Assembly (NCBI RefSeq): GCF_001941965.1
Contig: NZ_MKZO01000015.1
Coordinates: 55,820-119,819, forward strand
Direction of reading: 5' to 3'
DNA length: 64,000 nucleotides
Source of the DNA: Pseudomonas putida
GTDB lineage: Bacteria; Pseudomonadota; Gammaproteobacteria; Pseudomonadales; Pseudomonadaceae
In this document: positions 53,648-61,329 of the stretch, in pieces
How positions within the stretch are numbered: the first letter of the stretch is position 1
Layout: each line of letters begins with the position of its first letter
Program-made: the position numbers and the translations under genes
Notes under the pieces: model-generated
Seen by the model: the letters and a program-made list of their open reading frames with translations, nothing else
Database searches by the model: none
What the model was told of the DNA's origin: nothing

Positions 53648-54061
53648 CTAACCAGCATTAAAACCATGGCAACCACTTTCTGTGTATTCTGTAGTCATGG
53701 CCTTCAATTGCTCCTGGGTAACTATGTTTTTCTCTGTCAAATCGGCGGGATAGAGACCGTTGTTCATATCGTCATTGAGCTCTGTCAATGCATCCCATGA
53801 TGCTAGCAAATCTCTCTTGGAATAGTGGGTCGCCGTAACGAGTGATTTGACTCTCAAAATTGAACAGGGCTGGTTCAAAGACTTTGAGATCATAGTTAAT
53901 CGGGAATTCATGTGCTCGGTGCATCAGTAGTTCATTAGGTGTCGAAATATTCTGCTTGGTTGTTTTTGTTATATGAGTATTGTCTCGGGGCTTATTTTTG
54001 AAAGCAATAGAGTGATCTGCTGTATAGCTGAAAGTAGTTGGGTTCCAAATCGGGAGGGCGT
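53648..54061 (-). pseudogene. Frameshifted hypothetical gene
   Basis: Two overlapping minus-strand frames read as one protein if a single base is removed from the CCC run at 53794-53796. The first frame gives '...FESQITRYGDPLFQERFASIM', the second continues 'DALTELNDDMNNGLYPADL' and ends 'ESGCHGFNAG'. The product would be about 130 residues, of unknown family. The 5' end is unclear because the frame runs back into the terminator of the next gene; ATG 53924 or an upstream non-ATG start is possible. A sequencing error is the alternative. Confidence 0.5.
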
Positions 54062-54084
54062 AAAAAAGCCCCTGGGTAGGGGCT
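54062..54084 (-). terminator. Terminator of the primase/HEPN operon
   Basis: On the minus strand AGCCCCT, loop ACCC, AGGGGCT, then TTTTTTA. It directly follows the stop of the HEPN-like gene. Confidence 0.85.
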
Positions 54085-54088
54085 GGTT

Positions 54089-54877
54089 TCAAATTTCGTC
54101 GGCGCCGTGTTCTGTCTCGTGCTGTTGTTTCCTTGCAAGATAACGCTTATGCATTATGGTCTCTCCTTGGTTTTCAAGCCATTCAACAAAGGCAGAAAGC
54201 TGAGCCAGGGCATGTAGGAATTTTTCAGTGTCAATGTGGATGTGAGGCCTCATTAGCCAGTTACGACCTTGCTCGCCCAGTTCCTCTGATAACTCCTTTT
54301 CACGATCGCTAATAAAGAATGGGCTTGGCATCTTTGCTAGATCTTCATCGGTGTACCGGTAGGTATCGAATATCAGGGAGTCAGGGTGTTGAATGCTATT
54401 CCTCGCGAGTACCAGCTCAACGATGAGATCGAAATTGAATGGCCCTGTGCTGAAGCTATAAGAGCCATGAGCTTCGTAAAAGGCGCGGTATCCGTTGGGC
54501 CAGCCCTTGTTTTTGAAGGTTGATTTCAGTGATGGCCCAGGCGGTGTCCCTAAGAGTCTGTGCCACTCAGTCAGGTACAGGTGCAGTGCTGCAGAGAGCA
54601 TGGATAAGCATGAGCTCCCGAGGACTTGAATTGAGGCATCAGCCTCCAACCACTCACTGATGAAGGGTGGCTCTCCGTCTTCGCTGTACGGAGGAATGAA
54701 TGGGTCTTCTTCGTTCTCGATCTTCCGCTTGCGCTCATCGAAGGGCGCAGATCCATTGAGGTACAGCTGCTTAATAAAGGCCAGGCGTTGTTCGAAGAAG
54801 AAGCGAATATCCATTTCCAAGGTCTCGTGAGATGGGGCCAGCACATGATGGCACTTCAGGCTGGCTGACCATATCAC
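54089..54877 (-). CDS. HEPN-like protein (R-N-x3-H motif)
   Basis: 262 residues, mostly helical, not assigned to a named family. Residues 159-164 'RNSIQH' match the HEPN RNase signature Rx4-6H, within a helix 'FDLIVELVLARNSIQHP', as in HEPN proteins of toxin-antitoxin and defence systems. The N-terminal part has an 'SMLSAALHLYLTEWHRLLG' helix. GTG 54877 lies 3 bases after the primase stop, so coupling is likely; ATG 54814 is an alternative start. A terminator follows. RNase activity is inferred only. Confidence 0.6.
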   Translation of the reverse strand: MIWSASLKCHHVLAPSHETLEMDIRFFFEQRLAFIKQLYLNGSAPFDERKRKIENEEDPFIPPYSEDGEPPFISEWLEADASIQVLGSSCLSMLSAALHLYLTEWHRLLGTPPGPSLKSTFKNKGWPNGYRAFYEAHGSYSFSTGPFNFDLIVELVLARNSIQHPDSLIFDTYRYTDEDLAKMPSPFFISDREKELSEELGEQGRNWLMRPHIHIDTEKFLHALAQLSAFVEWLENQGETIMHKRYLARKQQHETEHGADEI

Positions 54878-54880
54878 GAC

Positions 54881-56155
54881 TCACGGCTGGGTAAAGAACG
54901 TCCCAATCTCGTTTTGATCAGGGAAGCCTCCAGTCCCTGCCTTGAGCTTGATACGGGCGTGGACGATCACGCCTTTTGCTTTCAAAGCGTCGGCAAAGCT
55001 AATGCTTGGGAGCTTGGCAGCGGTCTTGAGTTTTTCGAGCATCTCATTCGAGATTTTGATTGCCGTGGGGTGGTTGCCCTCGCTGTAGAAGCGGTGCCAG
55101 ACGTACCTGCCGGCGTGCTCTCCGCTCACAATTTCAAATTCGGCAAGGGCTGTTTCGCCGCCTGCCTTGGTTTTGCCGGGCTTAAAGTCTTTCAAGCGGA
55201 TCATGGCTTCGTGAGTCGGCATTGGCTCTTTGCTTTGGGCCTTGCGGTTCACGATCGTGGTGCCGATTACTTTGGTCTTGCGGCGCAGCCAGTTTAGATG
55301 AGACCTGACCCAAGAGCGGCATGCGCGGAGGGCTGCAGCGTCTTTGGTTTCGCCTGGGCGCGGTTTGTGGCGAGCGTACTGCGGGTCGCGGAAGTATTCG
55401 CTGCCAGGGTTCATTTCGCTGTCTGCTGCGAAGATTTTCTGAACGATTTGATCTTCGTTGAACGATCGGAACATGCCACCGAGACGTCGGTTGAGCTCGA
55501 AGCTTCGGCCAGCTGCGCCGACTGCTGTGCCAGGGGGGCGAGGTTTGCCGGGCGTGGATGATTCGATGTCCAGACCATAGCTGCTCTGAGTGAGCTTGAG
55601 ATCCAGGGCGCACAGGGGTCTGCCAGGGTTATACAAGCTCATGGCCGCGTTTCTGCGATCAGGGTGTGACATGAAGGTGAAGTAGCAGCGGGATACTTCT
55701 TGCCAGCACCGATCCAAGACTTTAATCAAACGTCCGTCAAAAAAACCGTCAAGGCATTCGATCACCGCAGCTGCTACTGCCGGCAATGCCTCTGGTTGAA
55801 TTGGGATGTCTAAAGGCATTACGACACGGAAGCGCGGGCACTCGGCAGTGTTGCTGTGAGATGTATATATGCAGTGCTCAAAATTCATATCTAGCAAAGC
55901 ATCTTCCATCTCTTCTAGAGTGATAATTTCGTCGCCTGGCTTTTGGTCGACGTCCAGCACGATCATCGATAGCTCCATGGCGTGTTCAATCAATCGTTCA
56001 GGGTGTCTGAAGATAGAGGGGGTAAAAGTGCGACCGCTTTTCTCTTCGACAACGCTCTCTGCTTGCAGTACGTTTTCGTAGAATTCCTTAAAACTCGCTG
56101 CATGGCAGTTCTTCACTTGTCGCGTGGCTGCTGAATATTGAATGCCGAATCTCAT
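54881..56155 (-). CDS. Archaeo-eukaryotic-type primase-like replication protein with DUF669-like tail
   Basis: 424 residues. The N-terminal half shows an AEP-like layout: metal site 'MIVLDVDQ' (D68, D70), 'CIYTSHSNTAECPRFRVVMPL' (about 95-115, S/H and R residues), and later a basic helix. The middle (about 215-330) is basic and could be a PriCT-type helical domain. The last 95 residues ('LKDFKPGKTKAGGETALAEFEIVSGEHAGRYVWHRF') resemble DUF669 phage single-strand-binding-like proteins. It diverges from the helicase gene across an origin-like region. Start 56155 has AGAGAGGT. Confidence 0.6.
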   Translation of the reverse strand: MRFGIQYSAATRQVKNCHAASFKEFYENVLQAESVVEEKSGRTFTPSIFRHPERLIEHAMELSMIVLDVDQKPGDEIITLEEMEDALLDMNFEHCIYTSHSNTAECPRFRVVMPLDIPIQPEALPAVAAAVIECLDGFFDGRLIKVLDRCWQEVSRCYFTFMSHPDRRNAAMSLYNPGRPLCALDLKLTQSSYGLDIESSTPGKPRPPGTAVGAAGRSFELNRRLGGMFRSFNEDQIVQKIFAADSEMNPGSEYFRDPQYARHKPRPGETKDAAALRACRSWVRSHLNWLRRKTKVIGTTIVNRKAQSKEPMPTHEAMIRLKDFKPGKTKAGGETALAEFEIVSGEHAGRYVWHRFYSEGNHPTAIKISNEMLEKLKTAAKLPSISFADALKAKGVIVHARIKLKAGTGGFPDQNEIGTFFTQP

Positions 56156-56184
56156 TGTTGACCTCTCTTCTTGTTGTCGTGCTC

Positions 56185-56231
56185 TCTTGCACGTTTATAG
56201 TGTTGGCGATAAGCAAAAGGCCACGCAACAC
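56185..56231 (-). promoter_or_regulatory. Primase promoter region, inverted duplicate of the helicase promoter
   Basis: Read on the minus strand: GTGTTG ... CAACACTATAAACGTGCA. The block matches 56581-56622 on the plus strand, which precedes the helicase. TATAAA is the likely -10 (56194-56199). GTGTTG/CAACAC (56200-56205 and 56226-56231) form an inverted pair that may be an operator common to both genes. Confidence 0.65.
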
Positions 56232-56235
56232 CCAT

Positions 56236-56575
56236 TTCCCTTGGCGATTTTGGAAGTCGAGGTATACAAAAGGAAATCTACCTCCGTTTTCCTTAACCAA
56301 GCAAAGCCGGCTCACTCTCACCGGCAACCCCTCGTTTCTCTTTATAAAAGGAACAGAGGGGTTGAGGGTGCAGATGGTTGGTGACGAGGTATACAAACCT
56401 GAGCCAGGAGGCAGGTCAAGTCTTCTGGTTAAGAAAAACTGAAATCACAACGCTGCGTTACGCTTCACTCTCGAACTGCATTTCAGCACAAGCGAAATCA
56501 ACCGAGCGTTACCTGCATACCCCTCGATCAACCGAGCGTTACTTTCATACCTCAATATGTCCAGGTGCCAACCCA
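56236..56575. other. Candidate replication origin with iterons and hairpin
   Basis: No gene. ATCAACCGAGCGTTAC followed by a diverged CATACC occurs at 56497-56521 and 56527-56551 (30-base period), with a weaker GCGTTAC copy at 56455-56461. CGAGGTATACAAA occurs at 56258-56270 and 56385-56397. A hairpin with arms CAACCCCTC (56325-56333) and GAGGGGTTG (56356-56364) exposes an AT-rich loop. Iterons, hairpin and AT-rich DNA between primase and helicase genes are typical of a plasmid or satellite origin. Confidence 0.6.
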
Positions 56576-56580
56576 TAAAC

Positions 56581-56622
56581 GTGTTGCGCAGGGCTTTGCT
56601 CATGGGTAACACTATAAATGTG
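56581..56622 (+). promoter_or_regulatory. Helicase promoter region
   Basis: GTGTTG (56581-56586) ... TAACAC (56607-56612) then TATAAA (56613-56618) and TGTGCA. It is the mirror copy of the primase promoter block, so both replication genes appear to be co-regulated. The -35 is poor, suggesting an activator. Confidence 0.65.
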
Positions 56623-56655
56623 CAGCTAGCACACAATGCAAAAGAGAAGATAATC

Positions 56656-58854
56656 ATGTCGTACGAATCGATCATCCTCGGCGTCCAATCAAACAAGTAC
56701 CTCATTGGGCATTCAGAGATGATTGATGGCTTCAGGTCTGTGCCTGCCATTGACTGCCTGAAAACGGCTCATTACTTCAAGTCCGAATACCCGAGAGCTA
56801 AGAGATACATCAATGTTCAGCCAGATTTCCTGAAGGCCGTTAAAGCTGCGATGAGCACAGCGTCTGGCCTGTACGACTCTGAAAAGCAGATGGTAATTGC
56901 TGACAATGTATACGACATCGACAAGTCATCTCTAGTTCGACTCGTTATGAGCGGGCCAGGCGATATCGAAGCCAAGATTAACTTCTCCACAGAGGTCTTG
57001 GGGACAGAAGTTATTGCTGGAATGGACTTTGATGAAGCGCTCGACTCTTTCGATACCGATGATTTGCTCACAGAAATGCAAAGACGCGATCTGTTGGAGT
57101 CGTCTGTCAAAATCAATACAGCGAGATTTGATCAGAACGTTGGCTCTTTTGAGCATCTGCTAACGTACAGAACGCTCAGCGCCGAAGACATCAGAGATAC
57201 AATTTTCCGCGTACCTCGCCGAGCTCTGCTGCAATGCCACACTGGCTTTGGCAAAACTTCTATTGTTCTCAGGCATCACATTGAAGAGTTCCTGGCTCAG
57301 GGCAAGCGCGTCCTGTTTATCTCTCCTTTGCGTTCGATCATCAAAGCTTTTGATGTACCTGGCCTTATCGACTACCAAGATGTGGAACCTGGGCAGATGA
57401 ATGATGCATTCGGCCTGAAAGTCGTCGTGAACTCCCTCATCGCCCGCAAATTTGCTGATTTCATCGCCAAGGCAGACTTAGTGGTGATCGACGAAGCCAG
57501 TCAAGTTATCGAGCACGTAATGGGTGGCACTGTCCGCGACCGTGATCAAGTCTGGGCCACGCTCCAGGCAGTAGTGAAAAATGCAGAGAACGTCGTGTTC
57601 GCAGACGCAGATATCAACAAGTCCTGCTTCGACTTAATCAGTAATGGCAAAGGGCCTGTCGTCGTTTTCAAGGCAGATGCAGCTCACAGCGACATCGAAG
57701 TCGAAATCAGCTCAATCAACCAGGTGCGCAAGCAGGCCGTAGATAGTGCTCTGGTCGAGAACACATTGATCTGCTGTGACAACAAGCGCGATGCCACCGC
57801 CATGGCCCTGGAACTCGAACGCGCTGGCCGCCAAGTCATGCTGATCACATCGACAACTGGCGGTTACGCTGACCAGCAAGCGTTCATGAAAAAGCCCAAC
57901 ACCAATGCCTACGACGTCCTAATTTACTCGCCGGCAATGAAGTCCGCGATCAGTATCACATCAGGCCACTTCACTCGCCATTTCGGCCTATTCGAAGGCT
58001 CGATTAGTCCAAAGGGCGCGATCCAAATGCTCCGCCGTGATCGTCTGGCCAAGGCCTTTGTGGTGGGTGTCAGAAACCCACAGAACCGTACATCGGAGCT
58101 TGTCCAAGTCGAGTTCGATAATGGGCCTAAAACTGCTTTCGAAGAGCTGCGTCATCAGCACAGGAGGTCAGCAGCGTGGCTGAAGGACAACATCCAGCTC
58201 ACCCTTGCCATTGAACTGCGCCGCCAAGGCTTCAGCGTCTCGAAGCAGATCGATAATGATGATCAAGCGAAGGAAGGTCTCAAAGAGCACAGCAAAGCCC
58301 GTCGCGCCCTGAAAATCGACATCGCAAAGGCAGTCCTGGAAGCGATTCCAATGACTAACATCAAAGCTGCCGAAGCCTTGGTCAGGGACGGCGCATCCAG
58401 CCACAATGAGTACTTCAGCGCGATAAGAGCCGAGGCCGAACTGCACTTGCGGAAAACCGACCTGTCCTTCGCTGACGCTGAATTTTGGAAAGAGGGTGAA
58501 GGCAAAGGGAAGCTCCGCAAATTCGAGGATCTATACAAGCCCCCTACGTCGAACCTGCATCGCGTCCTAGTGCGTGTATTCAAGGGCATGACTGAAACAA
58601 AATCATGGACGTCTGTTGACTCCGTTAAGGCTTATGACGATCTCAACAAACGTCGTGCTGAAGTGCTCTTGGCTGGATTCGAGATGCCCAAGCAATCGAA
58701 GTTCATCTCAGATCGCAGTAAGCAAGGCGCGATCACTGCCATCCTCAAGGCTCATGGTTTGAAAACAAAGCGGAAAGATGGAGGTGAGTCAGGGTATTAC
58801 TACATCATCGATCCTAAGTCGCTTGAGCAGATGAAAGAGTACACAGGGCTTTAA
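56656..58854 (+). CDS. Replication helicase, SF2-like (origin-binding/CyRepA1-like)
   Basis: 732 residues. Walker A 'HTGFGKTSIV' (K200) and Walker B 'LVVIDEASQV' (D279-E280) are followed by 'NVVFADADINKSCF' and the helicase C part with 'IYSPAMKSAISIT' and 'QMLRRDRLAKAFVVG'. The order of motifs recalls origin-binding helicases (UL9-like) and CyRepA1 plasmid replication proteins. The last 200 residues are basic and helical and may bind DNA ('SKQGAITAILKAHGLKTKRK'). ATG 56656 follows AGAGAAG; upstream codons lie in the promoter. The AAA/SF2 class was judged by eye. Confidence 0.7.
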   Translation: MSYESIILGVQSNKYLIGHSEMIDGFRSVPAIDCLKTAHYFKSEYPRAKRYINVQPDFLKAVKAAMSTASGLYDSEKQMVIADNVYDIDKSSLVRLVMSGPGDIEAKINFSTEVLGTEVIAGMDFDEALDSFDTDDLLTEMQRRDLLESSVKINTARFDQNVGSFEHLLTYRTLSAEDIRDTIFRVPRRALLQCHTGFGKTSIVLRHHIEEFLAQGKRVLFISPLRSIIKAFDVPGLIDYQDVEPGQMNDAFGLKVVVNSLIARKFADFIAKADLVVIDEASQVIEHVMGGTVRDRDQVWATLQAVVKNAENVVFADADINKSCFDLISNGKGPVVVFKADAAHSDIEVEISSINQVRKQAVDSALVENTLICCDNKRDATAMALELERAGRQVMLITSTTGGYADQQAFMKKPNTNAYDVLIYSPAMKSAISITSGHFTRHFGLFEGSISPKGAIQMLRRDRLAKAFVVGVRNPQNRTSELVQVEFDNGPKTAFEELRHQHRRSAAWLKDNIQLTLAIELRRQGFSVSKQIDNDDQAKEGLKEHSKARRALKIDIAKAVLEAIPMTNIKAAEALVRDGASSHNEYFSAIRAEAELHLRKTDLSFADAEFWKEGEGKGKLRKFEDLYKPPTSNLHRVLVRVFKGMTETKSWTSVDSVKAYDDLNKRRAEVLLAGFEMPKQSKFISDRSKQGAITAILKAHGLKTKRKDGGESGYYYIIDPKSLEQMKEYTGL

Positions 58855-58873
58855 GGGTTTATGTCTTCTCAGG

Positions 58874-58978
58874 ATGCAATTTCTCACCCGCACGATCCCT
58901 GACCTGTACCGCGATGAAGATGAGCCCCACAGCGTGGCCAAGGGTGCTGATGACCACAGTTGGGATGCCCTGGCCTAG
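58874..58978 (+). pseudogene. Remnant of a phage terminase large subunit (C-terminal end)
   Basis: An open stretch reads 'IPDLYRDEDEPHSVAKGADD' then HSWDALA and a stop at 58976. This matches the C-terminal pattern of phage terminases (acidic run, then D-D/E-H-x-x-D-A-L). Nothing of the ATPase or nuclease core is left. It precedes a portal remnant in the order found in phage genomes, so it is a decayed prophage scar. Confidence 0.5.
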
Positions 58979-59526
58979 CGCCTGCCCGTGTCCCGATTCT
59001 GTTTGCGTCGGGGGGAGGGGAAGGCGTTGAAATCAAAATTGGCGTAGACAGTGCGATCGTTGCCAATGCCGGCATCGACCTGAATTTCGTTGAACATAGC
59101 GGGAATGCGATCAACGCGGGGTGTCAGAGCTTGCAGGATCTAGAGGGCATCATGGCCAGTTACGGTATCGAGATGCTGCAGAACACCGTAGTCGTTGAGA
59201 CAGCCACCGGCAGGGCCCGCAACGCTGGAAACAACAATCAGATTGCGAGGATGGCCACCGCTACGGTATCGGCTATCGCGAAGGTTTTTTAGATGTTGGC
59301 CAGGTTCTCGCGTGTGTCGAATGCCCAGTTCGCGTGCGGCATCAACACTGAATACGGCATCAATGCGTCTACCGAAGAGCTCCAGGCACTGGCTACTGCA
59401 CGTGCGAATGGTGGCCTGTCGCAGTTCGGATACCTCGCAGAACTGAAACGCCGGGGTACGCTGCGGAATGACTTCAATCAGGAAGACAACGCGGATCGGC
59501 TGGCCACTGAGTACGTCGCCGCTTGA
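58979..59526 (+). pseudogene. Remnant of a phage portal-like (DUF4055) gene
   Basis: One frame, interrupted by a TAG at 59290. The first part has 'IDLNFVEHSGNAINAGCQSL' and 'DLEGIMASYGIEMLQ', the second 'TEELQALATARANGG' and 'YLAELKRRGTLRNDF'; both recall the C-terminal third of DUF4055 portal proteins. The N-terminal two thirds are absent. The stop codon, missing start and lack of neighbours for head assembly mark it as non-functional. Confidence 0.55.
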
Positions 59527-59529
59527 TGG

Positions 59530-59562
59530 TTTGATGTCAAATGGCCCACCGCCCGCTATGAT
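59530..59562 (+). promoter_or_regulatory. Promoter with 12-bp palindrome, abi gene
   Basis: TTTGATGTCAAA (59530-59541), 15 bases, then -10 TATGAT (59557-59562) and TGCC. The same palindrome-15-TATG(A/C)T-GCC layout stands before the next gene at 60602-60634. The palindrome covers the -35 region, the classic position for a repressor. Confidence 0.75.
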
Positions 59563-59588
59563 GCCCATTCACAGCGCCGGGAGGGCCT

Positions 59589-60536
59589 ATGCCAGTCATC
59601 GATTTGTATTCAAAACGTAGGAAGCGTGAGCTCGGTCTGGAGCCTGATGTCTATACCTACGATAGCTTCAGTGCCAACCTCCGAGCTCAAATATGCTATG
59701 TGATCGATGATGTGCTTGGCATTCAGGATCGAAACGAGCTAGAGCGAAATTACGGAAGCATTTGCGAAGTGCTGCGGCGGGAGTATGGGGTCTACAAGCT
59801 AGTGGCAGGTCTCCATGCTCGGGCTTCAGTAATGGATGAGCTTGGCCAGTTCATATCACTGGAACAGGATATTGACAGAGTCCTCGATGCCATTGAACTC
59901 TGCTTCGTAATCGCGGAGTCCTATAGAGATAAGTCTTATACGTATCGGTACCCTCAGGAAGACACTGGCGCCTACATTGATGAATGTGTTTCCGAGTTAA
60001 ACACTCGATTCAAAGAGCATGGTAAGGGTTACGAAGTAAGTGATGGGAGAGTTCTTAGAATTGACTCCGAGCTACTTCATACAGAAGCAGTTAAGCCCGC
60101 CATAAGCTTCCTGAATCAGGCTGAGTACGCTGGCCCAAGGGACGAATTTTTCGGTGCATACGAGCATTATCGGCACGGTAACCTTAAAGAGGCCCTCAAC
60201 GACGCGCTGAAGGCATTTGAAAGCACCATTAAGGTTGTGCTGGAGCTGCGAGGGTGGGAGTACGATAAGACCTCGCCAGCGAAAAGGCTTCTGGCTGTAC
60301 TCCTGGCTCATAACTTCCTGCCGTCGTATCACCAGAACCACCTGAATGCTCTCTCAACCTTGTTGGAAAGCAGTGTTCCAACCATCAGGAATAAGGAGGG
60401 TGGGCACGGTCAAGGCTCGGAGGTCTCCGAAGTCGAGCCTGAGATTGCTGCATACGTTCTGCACATGACTGCCTCGGCTATCGTCATGTTGTGCAGCCTA
60501 GAGAAAAAGACCGCCCAAGCCGCACCTGGCGAGTGA
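59589..60536 (+). CDS. Abortive infection protein, AbiJ/STM4504-CBY_0614 type
   Basis: 315 residues. N-terminal AbiJ-NTD4-like domain starting 'MPVIDLYSKRRKRELGLEPDVY', the STM4504/CBY_0614 family signature. The C-terminal HEPN-type Abi domain has 'RNKEGGHG' (R267, N268, H273), a predicted RNase site. Proteins of this type act in phage exclusion, presumably by cleaving RNA after infection. Start 59589 follows GGGAGG. The promoter matches that of the next gene, so the two are co-regulated but not in one transcript unit by sequence alone. Confidence 0.8.
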   Translation: MPVIDLYSKRRKRELGLEPDVYTYDSFSANLRAQICYVIDDVLGIQDRNELERNYGSICEVLRREYGVYKLVAGLHARASVMDELGQFISLEQDIDRVLDAIELCFVIAESYRDKSYTYRYPQEDTGAYIDECVSELNTRFKEHGKGYEVSDGRVLRIDSELLHTEAVKPAISFLNQAEYAGPRDEFFGAYEHYRHGNLKEALNDALKAFESTIKVVLELRGWEYDKTSPAKRLLAVLLAHNFLPSYHQNHLNALSTLLESSVPTIRNKEGGHGQGSEVSEVEPEIAAYVLHMTASAIVMLCSLEKKTAQAAPGE

Positions 60537-60601
60537 AGCCTTCACTCGCGTGTACCCTGTGTGAGCCATCGCTCGGAAGAGAGGTAGGCCACACACCATG
60601 T

Positions 60602-60634
60602 TTTGATGTCAAAGGGCTTCCCTGTCGGTATGCT
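60602..60634 (+). promoter_or_regulatory. Promoter with 12-bp palindrome, membrane protein gene
   Basis: TTTGATGTCAAA (60602-60613), 15 bases, TATGCT (60629-60634), then GCC. Identical palindrome and spacing to 59530-59562. Confidence 0.75.
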
Positions 60635-60657
60635 GCCGGATTTCAGGGAGGTGGTCA

Positions 60658-61329
60658 GTGAAAAAAGCGTTTGAGAAGTACGCTAAAGCGATGGAGTCAG
60701 ATTGGAGCCAGGCATTCATTCGTCGCGTCATGTGGATTGACATGGAAGAGAGAATCAAGACGGTTTTCGCTGAGATCGAACATTCCGAATTGGCATCAAG
60801 GTATGGGAATCTTTACCTGCACGAAGGGCTCCACCTCAACGCCAAGAAGTTCTATGTCACCCAAAGGCTCAATCAGATCCAGGTTAGCTGCGGTATGAGG
60901 CTGCTAGGCCTAAATGGCGTTGATGTAGACGGGAACCAGCCGAAAAAGAAAATCAGAATGGAGAAAAATGCTGCTCTCTGGTTTTCTCAATCAGCATCCG
61001 GTGGTGTCACGGTTTTCGTAGCGCCGTACAAGTCGGAAGTGGTGAGTATGAATGAGGAGAATATAATAATTGGGCACTATAAAGATCCCTCTAAGCTTTC
61101 GGAAAAGAAGCTTAAAAAGTTGTTCTCAACATTCTTTCACTACCTTTCGATTACAAGTGCAATACACCATCAAACACCAATTGATTACATTTGGAGGCTG
61201 TGGTTGACCTTTCTGGACGTCAGAACCAAGAAGCTTGATAAAGTCTTCGGAGGTGCTAATGGCTTCACGATATTCTTAGGGGCTCTAGTCACAGTGCTAG
61301 CTTACTTTATCAAGTCCTCACAGTCCTAA
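60658..61329 (+). CDS. Unrecognised protein with C-terminal membrane anchor
   Basis: 223 residues, no known family. Basic, soluble body with several 'KK' runs and one C-terminal transmembrane helix (about 202-218, 'GFTIFLGALVTVLAYFI') followed by a short polar tail, i.e. tail-anchored. Start GTG 60658 with GGGAGGTGG. It shares a promoter type with the AbiJ-like gene and may be the membrane effector or sensor of the same response. Its 3' end overlaps the convergent gene by 12 bases. Confidence 0.6.
   Translation: MKKAFEKYAKAMESDWSQAFIRRVMWIDMEERIKTVFAEIEHSELASRYGNLYLHEGLHLNAKKFYVTQRLNQIQVSCGMRLLGLNGVDVDGNQPKKKIRMEKNAALWFSQSASGGVTVFVAPYKSEVVSMNEENIIIGHYKDPSKLSEKKLKKLFSTFFHYLSITSAIHHQTPIDYIWRLWLTFLDVRTKKLDKVFGGANGFTIFLGALVTVLAYFIKSSQS

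Noticed and set aside
56155..56442. Short plus-strand frame in the origin region with similarity to a minus-strand frame at 56445-56750
   Set aside because: The similarity comes from the inverted duplication of the promoter block, not from a protein.
59530..60613. The TTTGATGTCAAA pair as ends of a small insertion
   Set aside because: The match extends to spacing and -10 elements and lies at the same distance before two genes, which fits promoters rather than element ends.
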